From NCBI RefSeq assembly GCF_000620165.1, contig NZ_JHVN01000024.1:1-39463 (forward strand): a stretch of 39,463 nucleotides of DNA, in the 5' to 3' direction. The notes beneath the pieces are model-generated. The model was not told the origin of the DNA. It did no database searches and saw nothing but the letters and a program-made list of their open reading frames with translations. Positions 30,543 through 38,886 of this stretch are shown piece by piece. Each line of letters opens with the position of its first letter. The stretch's first letter is position 1. A program made the position numbers and the translations under genes. This stretch comes from Anoxybacillus tepidamans PS2 (lineage in GTDB: Bacteria > Bacillota > Bacilli > Bacillales > Anoxybacillaceae).

Positions 30543-31976
30543 ATGTCAAGTTTCACTTTTAACGGCGAACGGATGGATTCTGTTGTCGTGCTTCGGGGGA
30601 GGAAAAGACCGCCTTGGGCACCAGTTCAACGGAACGTGTTGAAGATGCCAGGGTTTCCTGGTGGGTATCTCCAAAATACAGAAATCGATGTTCGGATATT
30701 AGAGGTACCGATTTTCATTAAAGGAGATAACCTTACACATCTACAGCGAGTAAAAGAAGACTTAGCTGCATGGCTAGTTACGGACGAACCGAAAGAATTG
30801 ATTTTCGATGATGACCCAACAAGGATTTACTACGCCGTTGTGGATGATACATTCGATTTTGAAGAAATTATTCAATTCGGACAGGGAACGATTCGTTTCC
30901 TTTGTCCTGATCCGTATGTATATGGACAAGAACAAACACTCAACATTCAATACGATGGGAATGAACAAACGGTTGTTGCACAAAACAACGGAAGTGCGCC
31001 GACGTATCCGAAATTTGTGGCCACTTTCAATCAACCAACAACGTTTTTTGACATCATTACCCCATCCGATTACATGCGAATCGGGAAACCAGTCAGTGTT
31101 GAAGAAATGGAGGTGCCACGCGAGGAAGTCATGGTCGACGATGAATGCCAATCAACAACAGGATGGGGAAGCGCAACGGAGATCGATGGCACAGCGACAG
31201 GAACGATGACATCGGATGGATTGAAATTTCATGTGACCAACTACGGTACCGGAAGCGGCTGGCACGGACCCGCATTGAAAAAGTCGTTGTCGTCACCGAT
31301 TCAAGATTTCATTGTGGAGGTATGGGTCACACAACGATCGACAGCACCAAACCAAGTGGGAAGGGCAGAGTTCTATTTACTAGATGTGAACAACCGGACA
31401 CTTGGAAAAATGGCCATGAAAGACTGGATGAAAGATACACATCTGAACTATGGAGAAGCTAGGATAGGCGACAGCGCGCAAGGTACAACCATTATCAACT
31501 ACGCTGGGAATCACAAAGTTTGGAATGACTTCTATGGTATATTGCGATTGTCCCGAATAGACAACCTTTGGACAGCCTACATTGGAAAATATGACATCAA
31601 TACAGGAAAGCATTATGCACGTTTGACTGAAACCTTCCGAGATGTGGATGGAAAATGGGATGATCCACTGGCGCAAATTGTAGTGCATCTAGGAGCACGT
31701 GCAAACTACCCAACAACAATACAATTCATCGACAAAGTGAAAGTGTGGAAAGTGAATCAAAATACAACGCTGGAGGTTCCGTATATCGCGCAAGCTGGTG
31801 ACGTCATCGAGATCGACCATGCTACCAATGCTATTTTCAAAAACGGGGAACCATTTTTAAGCGCAAAAGATTTCGGCGCTAATTTTTTTGCGCTCGAGCG
31901 AGGGCAAACAGAAATAGCGATTAATCCTGCAGGAGTCGCAACCGTACAAATGACGTTTAGGGAGCGATGGAGATGA
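30543..31976 (+). CDS. Distal tail protein with inserted binding domain
   Basis: The 477-residue protein is a Dit-type baseplate hub. The N-terminal ring domain (VVVLRGRKRPPWAPVQRNVL; MPGFPGGYLQNTEIDVRILE) and the C-terminal part (YIAQAGDVIEIDHATNAIFK; FFALERGQTEIAINPAG) are typical. Between about residues 200 and 410 lies an extra beta-rich module (WHGPALKKSLSSPIQDFIVE; FYGILRLSRIDNLWTAYIGK) of the concanavalin-like/CBM kind found in 'evolved' Dit proteins. It may bind cell-wall sugars. The gene overlaps the next one by four bases. Confidence 0.87.
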   Translation: MSSFTFNGERMDSVVVLRGRKRPPWAPVQRNVLKMPGFPGGYLQNTEIDVRILEVPIFIKGDNLTHLQRVKEDLAAWLVTDEPKELIFDDDPTRIYYAVVDDTFDFEEIIQFGQGTIRFLCPDPYVYGQEQTLNIQYDGNEQTVVAQNNGSAPTYPKFVATFNQPTTFFDIITPSDYMRIGKPVSVEEMEVPREEVMVDDECQSTTGWGSATEIDGTATGTMTSDGLKFHVTNYGTGSGWHGPALKKSLSSPIQDFIVEVWVTQRSTAPNQVGRAEFYLLDVNNRTLGKMAMKDWMKDTHLNYGEARIGDSAQGTTIINYAGNHKVWNDFYGILRLSRIDNLWTAYIGKYDINTGKHYARLTETFRDVDGKWDDPLAQIVVHLGARANYPTTIQFIDKVKVWKVNQNTTLEVPYIAQAGDVIEIDHATNAIFKNGEPFLSAKDFGANFFALERGQTEIAINPAGVATVQMTFRERWR

Positions 31977-32941
31977 TACACGTTCTGGATAGAAAGACGG
32001 AAAAAATTGTTGCAACACTTGAAAATAAAGTCGGTTATCCAGCGCTCTTTTGGGATGATCGACACAGCGAAAAAGAGGAAAATAACTACAATACGTATGA
32101 GTTCACGACAGTGGATGATGGAACCAACCTAGCGGCTGAATATCTGGTGAACAAAAACAAAATCATCATTCAGGATCTTGATGGCTATTTCATCCCATTC
32201 ACGATTGAGGAAGCCGAACAAGACAGCACAGGTGGACAGCGTGTGAAACGCATCTATGCAGAAGGCGAACATATGGAATTGCGGACAGCAAAAATCATCG
32301 AACCAACAACGTTGACGGGAGCCACGATTAACACGGCCCTGGATTTTGTGTTGGAAGGGACCAGATGGCAACGCGGCATCACAGAATTTGCTGGTTCGAG
32401 AACGATCAAGATCACTGAATATACAACGGCGTTGGCTTTTCTCAACGCAATCGCATCTGAATTCGATGTTCAACTTCGTTTCCGTGTAGAAATTGACGGA
32501 AACCAAATCGTCGGTCGGTACGTGGATGCATTGGTGACGGAAGATATTTTCGACGGGAAGGAAATCACATTTGGAAAAGATGCCATCGGTATTCGGCGTA
32601 CTGAAAATAGCAGCGATATCTATACCGCACTCTATGCGATTGGTCCGGCAGACGAGAACGGTAAATACGTGACGATCGAGAGCGTGAATGCAGGGCTGAA
32701 GTATGTAGAAGACCGCGAAGCACTCGAGCGATGGTCACCAGATGGGCGTCATCTATACGGAATTTTTCAATATCAGTCGGAAGGCGATGAGAGGGTCACC
32801 CCGGAACTTCTCAAGCAGAAAGCGCAGGAAGCTCTCAAAAACTATATTGATAGCGTCGTAAAATATGAAGTCGACGCAGTGGCATTAGAGCGAATCACTG
32901 GACTTGAACATGAGAAAATTCGAAAAGGAATGACGGTCTGA
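31973..32941 (+). CDS. Tail-associated endopeptidase, N-terminal part (gene interrupted)
   Basis: The 322-residue N-terminal part matches the prophage endopeptidase tail (Tal) family: DRKTEKIVATLENKVGYPAL, EGHMELRTAKIIEPTTLTGA-like sequence, and YTTALAFLNAIASEFDVQLR. It forms the tail tip beneath Dit. ATG 31973 follows AGGGAGCG. The frame ends at TGA 32939-32941 in GMTV-stop-IKDEKF, but continues in the same frame to 34372 with family-typical NPPLYLEARVLETERSY straight after. The stop is most likely a CGA-to-TGA change at a conserved Arg, giving a truncated tail tip, unless it is read through. Confidence 0.85.
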   Translation: MIHVLDRKTEKIVATLENKVGYPALFWDDRHSEKEENNYNTYEFTTVDDGTNLAAEYLVNKNKIIIQDLDGYFIPFTIEEAEQDSTGGQRVKRIYAEGEHMELRTAKIIEPTTLTGATINTALDFVLEGTRWQRGITEFAGSRTIKITEYTTALAFLNAIASEFDVQLRFRVEIDGNQIVGRYVDALVTEDIFDGKEITFGKDAIGIRRTENSSDIYTALYAIGPADENGKYVTIESVNAGLKYVEDREALERWSPDGRHLYGIFQYQSEGDERVTPELLKQKAQEALKNYIDSVVKYEVDAVALERITGLEHEKIRKGMTV

Positions 32942-34372
32942 ATCAAGGACGAGAAATTCAATCCTCCACTCTATCTTGAAGCACGGGTACTGGAAACAGA
33001 GCGATCTTACACCGCAAAAGATCGTGATACATTCGTGCTAGGAAACTATCGGCAAATAGAAGTTGTGAAGGACCCAGCCATTGCAAAAATCCAATCGAAG
33101 CTGTTCAGAAACGAAAATGCATGGTCTTCTAGTACTCGGTTGATTCGCAGTGACACACCGCCGGGGGATACTCACGCCATATGGATTGACACTACCAAAA
33201 CCCCAGAAGTTCCGATGACATACGACTTTACATCGAGCGAATGGAAAAAAGCAAGTCCAACGGCGGCGGAGGAAATCGGGGCAGAAACACCTAGCGGTGC
33301 ACAGCAAAAAGCAGAGGCGGCCAAACAAGAAGCAATTCAAGCTGCAGCAGAGGACGCAACCGAAAAAGCAAATCAAGCGGAACAAAACGCGAAAGAGGCT
33401 GTTGAGAATGGGCAAGTAAATTTGCCAGCTAACAAATTAATTGGTGCTATCAATACGGCTACAAATAAAATCCAAGCAAGTTCTCAATTCTATTGGGAAG
33501 GTGGCGCTTTAATTGCGGTTGACCCCAATAATCCTAACAATGTTGTAAAAATATCAAGTGGTGGTATTGGGGTTTCATCGGATGGCGGGCAAACGTTTAG
33601 AAATGCTATTACAGGTGAGGGAATCGTCGGCACGGAAATTATCGCTGAATCCCTTTCATCCATTTCAGCAAATTTAGGAACGGTTACAGCAGGGATATTA
33701 AGAGCTGTTACATTAGATTCTGCCACAGGAACATTCTCCGGTTCCCTTAAAACACAAACATTATTAATCGATTCGCAATCGAATCAGTCTCATATGATAA
33801 AGATGAGAATGGATGTCGTTGGATCAATACCCCATTATGCGATATTCAAAGGGTTCACTGATCCCGTTGCTGGAACTACACTTCATGTATGTGAAGATCT
33901 TAACGGCAACGAAGGTGCTTTCGATGTAATTCGTTTAGATACCTTCCTATTAGATTTAGGCTATGGTGATCTTGTAACGATAGGGAGAATTGTGACAAAT
34001 AGTTCTGTGACTGCATATGGAGGTTTGGATGTTGTTGATAATGTAGTTTCAACTTCGGGTAGAGGTTGGATTGCACCTACACTTCTAAATGGATGGGTAA
34101 ACAACGGTTCAGGTTTTGAAATTGCTGGCTATTACAAAGACGCTCTTGGTTTTATACGATTAAAAGGACTCATCAAAGGTGGAACAATGGGAACGACAGC
34201 GTTTGTATTGCCTGCCGGATACCGACCTTCCTCAAGACGGGCGTTTCCTGTGATTACGTCTGGAGGTCTGGGGCGCGTGGATATTGACACAGCCGGAAAC
34301 GTTATTGTGATGTCTTATGGAACAGCATCCAATGGCTATGTGAGTTTAGAAGGAATATGCTTCAACACATAA
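32942..34372 (+). pseudogene. Tail-tip protein, C-terminal part after in-frame TGA
   Basis: The 476 codons after the TGA stay open and in frame. They contain the rest of the Tal core (NPPLYLEARVLETERSY, LGNYRQIEV), an Ala/Glu-rich coiled coil (AQQKAEAAKQEAIQAAAEDA), a collar and a C-terminal beta-rich receptor-binding tip (GWIAPTLLNGWVNNGSGFEI; FVLPAGYRPSSRRAFPVI). There is no ribosome binding site near the first start codon at 33035, so it can be made only by readthrough or not at all. Lack of other lesions points to a recent mutation, a sequencing error or deliberate recoding. Confidence 0.75.
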
Positions 34373-34385
34373 CGAGGTGTTCGTG

Positions 34386-34667
34386 ATGATAAAACAAGTT
34401 TCAAGGGTCGATGAAGCCGGTTTTTTCATTGAACCGGTTCTTGTTGATGAAAAGGATACTTTATCTCCAGATTTAATCAAAACTCCTGTACCAGAAGGAT
34501 TTTATAAGCCAAGATGGGATGGAACCCAGTGGGTAGAAGGCATGTCAGAAGAGGAATTTAATCAGTTAAAAGCCAATCAGCCTGAACCATCACCATCTAG
34601 TGATGAGTTAAAACTGAGAGTTGAAAATGTTGAAGGGGCTGTCATAGGCTTAATGGATTGGATGTAA
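34386..34667 (+). CDS. Small tail-region protein
   Basis: The 93-residue protein has a N-terminal strand region (VDEAGFFIEPVLVDEKDTLS), a WDGTQWVEGMSEEEF motif common in proteins following tail fibres (XkdW-like or DUF2977-like), and a C-terminal helix. It may be a fibre chaperone. ATG 34386 follows GAGGTG. Confidence 0.65.
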   Translation: MIKQVSRVDEAGFFIEPVLVDEKDTLSPDLIKTPVPEGFYKPRWDGTQWVEGMSEEEFNQLKANQPEPSPSSDELKLRVENVEGAVIGLMDWM

Positions 34668-34681
34668 GGAAGGAGAAGGAG

Positions 34682-34825
34682 ATGAAGGATATGTATCAAT
34701 TCGTTTTAAACATGTGGGTATTCGGAAAGGTAACGGAGCAACAAGTAAGGAGCTATGCACAAAAAGGATTTATTACGCAGCAAGAAGCCGATCAAATTTT
34801 AGCGACGCCGCAGGAGGTGAAATAA
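34682..34825 (+). CDS. xkdX: XkdX-family protein
   Basis: The 47-residue protein (MYQFVLNMWVFGKVTEQQVR; GFITQQEADQIL) matches the XkdX family, very short proteins placed between tail-fibre and holin genes in Bacillus phages. AAGGAGAAGGAG precedes the ATG. The function is unknown. Confidence 0.85.
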   Translation: MKDMYQFVLNMWVFGKVTEQQVRSYAQKGFITQQEADQILATPQEVK

Positions 34826-34829
34826 CATA

Positions 34830-35243
34830 ATGGAAAGAGTAGATTTAACCATCAAGTACATCTCAGCTATAATCGGAGCAGTTATCTCATTTACGTTTGG
34901 GGGATGGCATACATTGTTAAGTATTTTATTAGCATTTGTCATACTGGATTATGTATCAGGATTCATTGCAGCAGGCATAGAAGGGAAATTGAACAGCAGT
35001 ACAGGAATGAAAGGGATCGCCAAAAAAGTGGCGGTTTTTTTTGTGGTTGCCGTGGCTCATATGATGGATGTTGCTCTTGGTTATGATGGCCATATTTTGA
35101 GAGATGCAACAATCTTTTTCTTTTTGGCCAACGAAGCATTATCCATCCTTGAAAACGTTGGGAGAATCGGGGTTCCTATCCCATCAGCATTGCAAAAAGC
35201 TGTTGATATTTTAAGTGATAAAAGTAAAGGAGTTGATAAATAA
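34830..35243 (+). CDS. Phage holin (holin_4 family)
   Basis: The 137-residue membrane protein has three predicted spans (IKYISAIIGAVISFTFGGW; LLSILLAFVILDYVSGFIAA; VAVFFVVAVAHMMDVALG) and the conserved GIEGKLNSSTGMKGIAKK loop of the phage_holin_4/toxin secretion holin family. It makes membrane holes at lysis time so that the amidase reaches the wall. It precedes the amidase, overlapping its start. Confidence 0.92.
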   Translation: MERVDLTIKYISAIIGAVISFTFGGWHTLLSILLAFVILDYVSGFIAAGIEGKLNSSTGMKGIAKKVAVFFVVAVAHMMDVALGYDGHILRDATIFFFLANEALSILENVGRIGVPIPSALQKAVDILSDKSKGVDK

Positions 35244-35935
35244 TGGTGAAAATCGTACTTGATGCAGGACATGGTGGAACAGATAGTGGGGCTGTAGGGA
35301 ATGGTCTACTTGAAAAAAATCTCACTCTGAATATCGTCAAAAAAATCGGTGACATGCTCAAAGACTATGAAGGGGTGGAAGTCATCTACACACGGACGGA
35401 TGATCGTTTCATTGAGCTTTCTGAACGCGCGACGATCGCGAACCGAGCGAAAGCCGACTTTTTCTTGAGTGTGCATATCAATGCTGGCGGAGGGACGGGA
35501 TTTGAATCATACATCTATAACGGAAAAGTCAGTTCCGCAGCGATTGCTTATCAAAATGTAATCCATCAAGAAATCATGAAGTCGATTGGTAATGTTAACG
35601 ACCGAGGCAAGAAACGTGCGAACTATGCTGTGTTGCGAGAAACGAATATGCCAGCCATCCTAACAGAGAATCTTTTCATTGATAGTGCTGGCGATGCTGC
35701 AAAACTCAAATCAGAACAATTCCTTCTGCAAGTCGCACATGGCCACGTTGAAGGAATTGCCAAAGCATTCGGCTTGAAGAAAAAAGCTACAACGCTGACA
35801 CAAACAAAAACGAGTACAACACCTGCACAAGAAAAACTCTATCGTGTGCAAGTCGGGGCGTTCAGCGACAGAAAAAATGCAGAACGGCTTGCGGAAGAGT
35901 TGAAAAAGAAAGGATATCCGACGATTATTGTGTGA
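35243..35935 (+). CDS. N-acetylmuramoyl-L-alanine amidase endolysin with SPOR domain
   Basis: The 230-residue enzyme is an Amidase_3: zinc ligands His10 in LDAGHGGTDSG, Glu24 in LLEKNLTL and His78 in SVHINAGGG, with the catalytic Glu in MPAILTENLFIDS. It cleaves the bond between muramic acid and the stem peptide. The last 36 residues (YRVQVGAFSDRKNAERLAEE) form a SPOR domain that binds denuded glycan. The order holin-amidase followed by a terminator is a complete lysis cassette. Confidence 0.95.
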   Translation: MVKIVLDAGHGGTDSGAVGNGLLEKNLTLNIVKKIGDMLKDYEGVEVIYTRTDDRFIELSERATIANRAKADFFLSVHINAGGGTGFESYIYNGKVSSAAIAYQNVIHQEIMKSIGNVNDRGKKRANYAVLRETNMPAILTENLFIDSAGDAAKLKSEQFLLQVAHGHVEGIAKAFGLKKKATTLTQTKTSTTPAQEKLYRVQVGAFSDRKNAERLAEELKKKGYPTIIV

Positions 35936-35941
35936 TTGTTT

Positions 35942-35971
35942 CCCCTGCCTCTAGGCAGGGGATTTTTTTTG
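35942..35971 (+). terminator. Late operon terminator
   Basis: CCCCTGCC and GGCAGGGG form a perfect eight-pair stem with a TCTA loop, followed by eight T residues after one A. It closes the late operon. Confidence 0.92.
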
Positions 35972-36001
35972 TTTGGTGTGGATAGGAATTTTAAATCATT
36001 A

Positions 36002-36547
36002 TTACTTCTTGGTGTTTTCCTCTATTGTCATAAAAATCCTCGAGAAAACTTCCTGAATCGTTTTTTTGTTTTTTATATCATTATACAAACGATATTCCCA
36101 GTATTTAGGTCCGCTCTTGGTATTAAGGTATCCTGTTGCATAACTTTTAGATCCTGTTTTTAAAGCTCCTTCATATGTTAATGATTCATCCACAAAAGGT
36201 AAATAAGACTTTTCTGATTGAATAAAGAAAAAAGGGATTTTAGAATTTCGATAAACCTTAGCATATTTGCTTGCGGCGGCTTCGGATAGATGCTCTTTCA
36301 TAATAAAAACAGCATCGTAGGAATTAAATTTTTCGTTTTCCAAATCAGAAAATTTTATGGAAACAAACTCTACGTTTTTTTCCCTTACCTCTGGCGGTTT
36401 TCCAATTACTCCAATTTTTAATGGTCGACCTTCGTATTCTTTAAAATCCATAAAAGCAGTATTAAAAGTACTACAAGCCGTTAATAAAAATGTTTGAAGT
36501 AACAATACTATCGAAATAATAAAGGTTTTAGTTTTTGCAAGTCTCAT
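36002..36547 (-). CDS. Predicted lipoprotein, lysogenic conversion gene
   Basis: The 181-residue protein has a lipoprotein signal: basic start, hydrophobic stretch (FIISIVLLLQTFLLTAC) and lipobox LTAC with Cys near residue 25. The mature part is mixed and contains KIGVIGKPPEVREKNVEFVS and AVFIMKEHLSEAAASKYAK, resembling a small Rossmann-like fold. It is on the minus strand, converging on the lysis operon, so it is probably expressed in the lysogen. I chose the second ATG (36547) because AGGGGGA is too close to the first. No family recognised. Confidence 0.75.
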   Translation of the reverse strand: MRLAKTKTFIISIVLLLQTFLLTACSTFNTAFMDFKEYEGRPLKIGVIGKPPEVREKNVEFVSIKFSDLENEKFNSYDAVFIMKEHLSEAAASKYAKVYRNSKIPFFFIQSEKSYLPFVDESLTYEGALKTGSKSYATGYLNTKSGPKYWEYRLYNDIKNKKTIQEVFSRIFMTIEENTKK

Positions 36548-36740
36548 GTGTGTCATCCCCCTAGTATTCGAAACTACTCTTCAAATATTTTAATCTAAAA
36601 ATTGTAAAAAATAAATTAAATTAACTAAAAATAAACTTAATTTATTTATATAAAAAATTTTTTTTAAAAAAAGAAGGAATTTTAATAATAGGATAGAATT
36701 ATATATTTCGACAAAAATAAACTTTTTTGGGGGTATTTCG

Positions 36741-37376
36741 ATGAAAAAATTGTTGCTTTCTGTCTTACCAGCTTTTTTTATTGCCCTGTTGCTTAGTAAC
36801 AACGCTTTAGCAGCAACAAAGAGTGATGCAGAATTAGACAAAATAAGAAAATCTGGTAACGATTACACAGTGGATCTTACTTATGAACAAGCGGTCAAAA
36901 GAGCTGCAGAGCTTTCTGGGAAATCTGTAGATGAAATCAAAAAGGAGAATCCTCAGCCAAATTCAACCAAGGCTGCTACTAATGCTTCCATTACTTCAGC
37001 CACTACTTCTGCTACTTGTGGTTGGGTAGAGACTCTTACTACATTAAGTGTTTCAAGCACTTATAAACCTAAATTATCAGTAATTCTTTCCGCTTGCAGA
37101 GATGGCTCTTTTGGTTGGGTACAAACAAATGTAAAACCTATGTACCAAGGTATAGTCGCAGATTCAAAAAAATTTGATGGTGACGTTCAAGTTGATCTAG
37201 AAAGTACTGGTTTTTACTATGTTGTAAACGGCAGATTCTATAATAATGGTACAGTTACACACACAGGAACTACGGGAGCAAACACAGTTTGGACAGCAAC
37301 CTATTCTGTTTCCTATTCATCAGATTTTTACAAGTCTTATTACTCGGGTTTGAAATGGAGAGCAGTTGTTAACTAA
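36741..37376 (+). CDS. Secreted protein, lysogenic conversion gene
   Basis: The 211-residue protein has a signal peptide (LLLSVLPAFFIALLLSNNALA, cleavage after ALA-A at about residue 24-25), an acidic helical segment with LSGKSVDEIKKENP, a Thr/Ser/Ala-rich linker, and a C-terminal beta domain with two cysteines (TCGWVETLTTLS, ILSACRDGSFGW) that could form a disulfide. ATG follows TTGGGGGT. It is very AT-rich and divergent from the lipoprotein gene. Function unknown; a surface or extracellular role is likely. Confidence 0.75.
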   Translation: MKKLLLSVLPAFFIALLLSNNALAATKSDAELDKIRKSGNDYTVDLTYEQAVKRAAELSGKSVDEIKKENPQPNSTKAATNASITSATTSATCGWVETLTTLSVSSTYKPKLSVILSACRDGSFGWVQTNVKPMYQGIVADSKKFDGDVQVDLESTGFYYVVNGRFYNNGTVTHTGTTGANTVWTATYSVSYSSDFYKSYYSGLKWRAVVN

Positions 37377-37445
37377 TAAAGATCTACTACATCATCTCCT
37401 TTACAAACAAAGATTAGTTTAAAATTTCGTCTTTCAACACTTTGA

Positions 37446-37476
37446 GTCCCCTCCGTTTGGCGGGGGATTTTTTATT
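37446..37476 (+). terminator. Terminator after the secreted-protein gene
   Basis: CCCCTCC and GGCGGGG form a stem with one mismatch around GTTT, followed by ATTTTTTATTT. It separates the secreted-protein gene from the Ltp-like gene. Confidence 0.7.
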
Positions 37477-37556
37477 TCCATTACATATTTCGACAATATT
37501 CGCGTTGTGAATATGGTACTTTTGGAATCGTGAAAATATATAAAGGGGGCCAAAGT

Positions 37557-38075
37557 ATGAGTGAGAAGAAAAAGAAACCTTTTTACAAACGATGGTGGTT
37601 TTGGGTTCTAGCCATAATCGTTGTTGCAGGTGTAGCAGGAGGCGGCGGAGAAAGCAGCGATCAATCAAAGAAAAATGAGAAAAAAGAAACGGCAGAAACA
37701 GCAACAACTACAACAGCAACTCCTAAGTCTGAAGAGAAAAAAGAAACGCCAGTTAAAGAAGAAGATACTATTCCAAGAGAATATAAAGCAGCACTACAAA
37801 AAGCGGAGTCATACGCTGAAACTATGTATATGTCAAAGGCAGCAATATACGATCAGTTAGTTTCGGAGTACGGCGAAGCATTCCCGAAAGAAGCGGCGCA
37901 ATACGCTATCGACAATCTTAAGTGGAATTGGAAAGAGAATGCGTTGAAAAAAGCACAGACTTATGCAAAAGAAATGAACATGTCTAATTCGGCAATCTAT
38001 GAACAGTTAATCTCGGAACATGGTGAAAAATTCACCAAGGAAGAAGCACAATACGCTATTGATAATTTGAAATAA
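37557..38075 (+). CDS. Ltp-like superinfection exclusion protein
   Basis: The 172-residue protein has a membrane anchor at about 12-27 (RWWFWVLAIIVVAGVAG), a charged Glu/Lys/Thr linker, and two Ltp repeats at about 79-122 and 129-172, each ending AQYAIDNLK. Ltp of phage TP-J34 carries such repeats and blocks DNA injection by related phages through the tape measure protein. Here a transmembrane helix replaces the lipid anchor. ATG 37557 follows AAAGGGGGCC. Its location after lysis fits a gene expressed from the prophage. Confidence 0.85.
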   Translation: MSEKKKKPFYKRWWFWVLAIIVVAGVAGGGGESSDQSKKNEKKETAETATTTTATPKSEEKKETPVKEEDTIPREYKAALQKAESYAETMYMSKAAIYDQLVSEYGEAFPKEAAQYAIDNLKWNWKENALKKAQTYAKEMNMSNSAIYEQLISEHGEKFTKEEAQYAIDNLK

Positions 38076-38083
38076 GAAGCAGA

Positions 38084-38114
38084 AGCCTACTCGCTTTGAG
38101 TAGGCTCTTTTTTT
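38084..38114. terminator. Bidirectional terminator between convergent genes
   Basis: AGCCTACTC and GAGTAGGCT form a perfect nine-pair stem with a five-base loop, followed by CTTTTTTT on the plus strand. It overlaps the stop codon of the minus-strand XRE gene and serves the Ltp-like gene best. Confidence 0.85.
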
Positions 38115-38371
38115 GTTTCCTCATAAACGACTTCGCAAAGATCTTCTAAAGATACGCCGATTATACACGAAAGCACATAAGCTTCCTCCAGGTTTGGTTG
38201 CGTAACATTTTTACACCATTTATGGAAAGTTTGCTCCGATACACCCATTTTCTCAGCCACACGTTTTTGAATCAGTCCTTTGTCTTTTATCCAGTATTTG
38301 ATTCTGTTGCGAAAAACGCCTTTAATAGTTTCTCCCTCCCGAAAGTTAATATGACTGTATTTCTTCAACAT
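38087..38371 (-). CDS. XRE-family regulator of the right-end operon
   Basis: The 94-residue protein has a helix-turn-helix at about 30-65 (IQKRVAEKMGVSEQTFHKWC) and a tail GVSLEDLCEVVYEE. It is a second, separate XRE protein unlike the lysogeny repressor. It is divergent from the small operon starting at 38510, and long AT palindromes lie in between, so it probably controls that operon and itself. AGAGGA precedes its start. Confidence 0.75.
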   Translation of the reverse strand: MLKKYSHINFREGETIKGVFRNRIKYWIKDKGLIQKRVAEKMGVSEQTFHKWCKNVTQPNLEEAYVLSCIIGVSLEDLCEVVYEETKKEPTQSE

Positions 38372-38393
38372 TCCTTCAAGTCCTCTAATACAT

Positions 38394-38428
38394 TAATTTA
38401 ACAAAAATTAAATTAAAATTTAATTTTT
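38394..38428. promoter_or_regulatory. AT-rich palindromes upstream of the XRE regulator
   Basis: AAAAATTAAA (38403-38412) and TTTAATTTTT (38419-38428) form a perfect ten-base inverted repeat with a six-base centre. A second, overlapping repeat TTAATTT/AAATTAA lies at 38394-38411. They are good operator candidates for the XRE protein encoded next to them, though AT-rich DNA makes chance palindromes more likely. Confidence 0.45.
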
Positions 38429-38467
38429 AGGTATATCCCCGTTTTACTGCTCATAACATGTACCAAA

Positions 38468-38886
38468 GACGTCGCCCAGACGTCAAAACACTGAAAGGGG
38501 AAATGATGAATGACAAAAGAATTGGCTCAACAACTATTGCAAATAAAAGACGTCTATTTGACGTCAGAGGGGAGAAAGATGCTTGAGGCCATTGCAAATG
38601 GAGCAGCGCCGGTGACGTCAACCCAATGAATGTGTATCGCCCTACTGTCCGGTACGCTCCTATTTTTCGCGATTATGTGGATGCAGTGTTTCGCGCGACG
38701 ACATTGGATCGCAATCAAATCATTCGAGCTGCTCTTTTTACCGCGGCGCACGCAAAAGAATTTCAAGCGATTTTGAAGCAGTATCAGAAAAAAGACGTCC
38801 CTCTCCCCTCTCCTCTTTGGGAAGTGTCGGACCACCAATTATGGCTGGAACAATGCCCGGAAACGGGGAAGGGAGGTGATGACGTC
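38468..38886. repeat. Cluster of GACGTC palindromes
   Basis: GACGTC occurs seven times in 419 bases: 38468, 38479, 38549, 38560, 38614, 38794 and 38881. The first four form two pairs with the identical spacing GACGTCNNNNNGACGTC, that is 11 bp or one helical turn. The sites cross two or more reading frames, so codon use does not explain them. They may be protein-binding sites. Confidence 0.6.
38510..38629 (+). CDS. Small protein at the head of the right-end operon
   Basis: A 39-residue frame (MTKELAQQLLQIKDVYLTSE; ending NGAAPVTSTQ) starts at ATG 38510 with AAAGGGGAAATG upstream and ends with ATGA overlapping the next start. It lies over two GACGTC pairs. No family recognised. Confidence 0.5.
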   Translation: MTKELAQQLLQIKDVYLTSEGRKMLEAIANGAAPVTSTQ

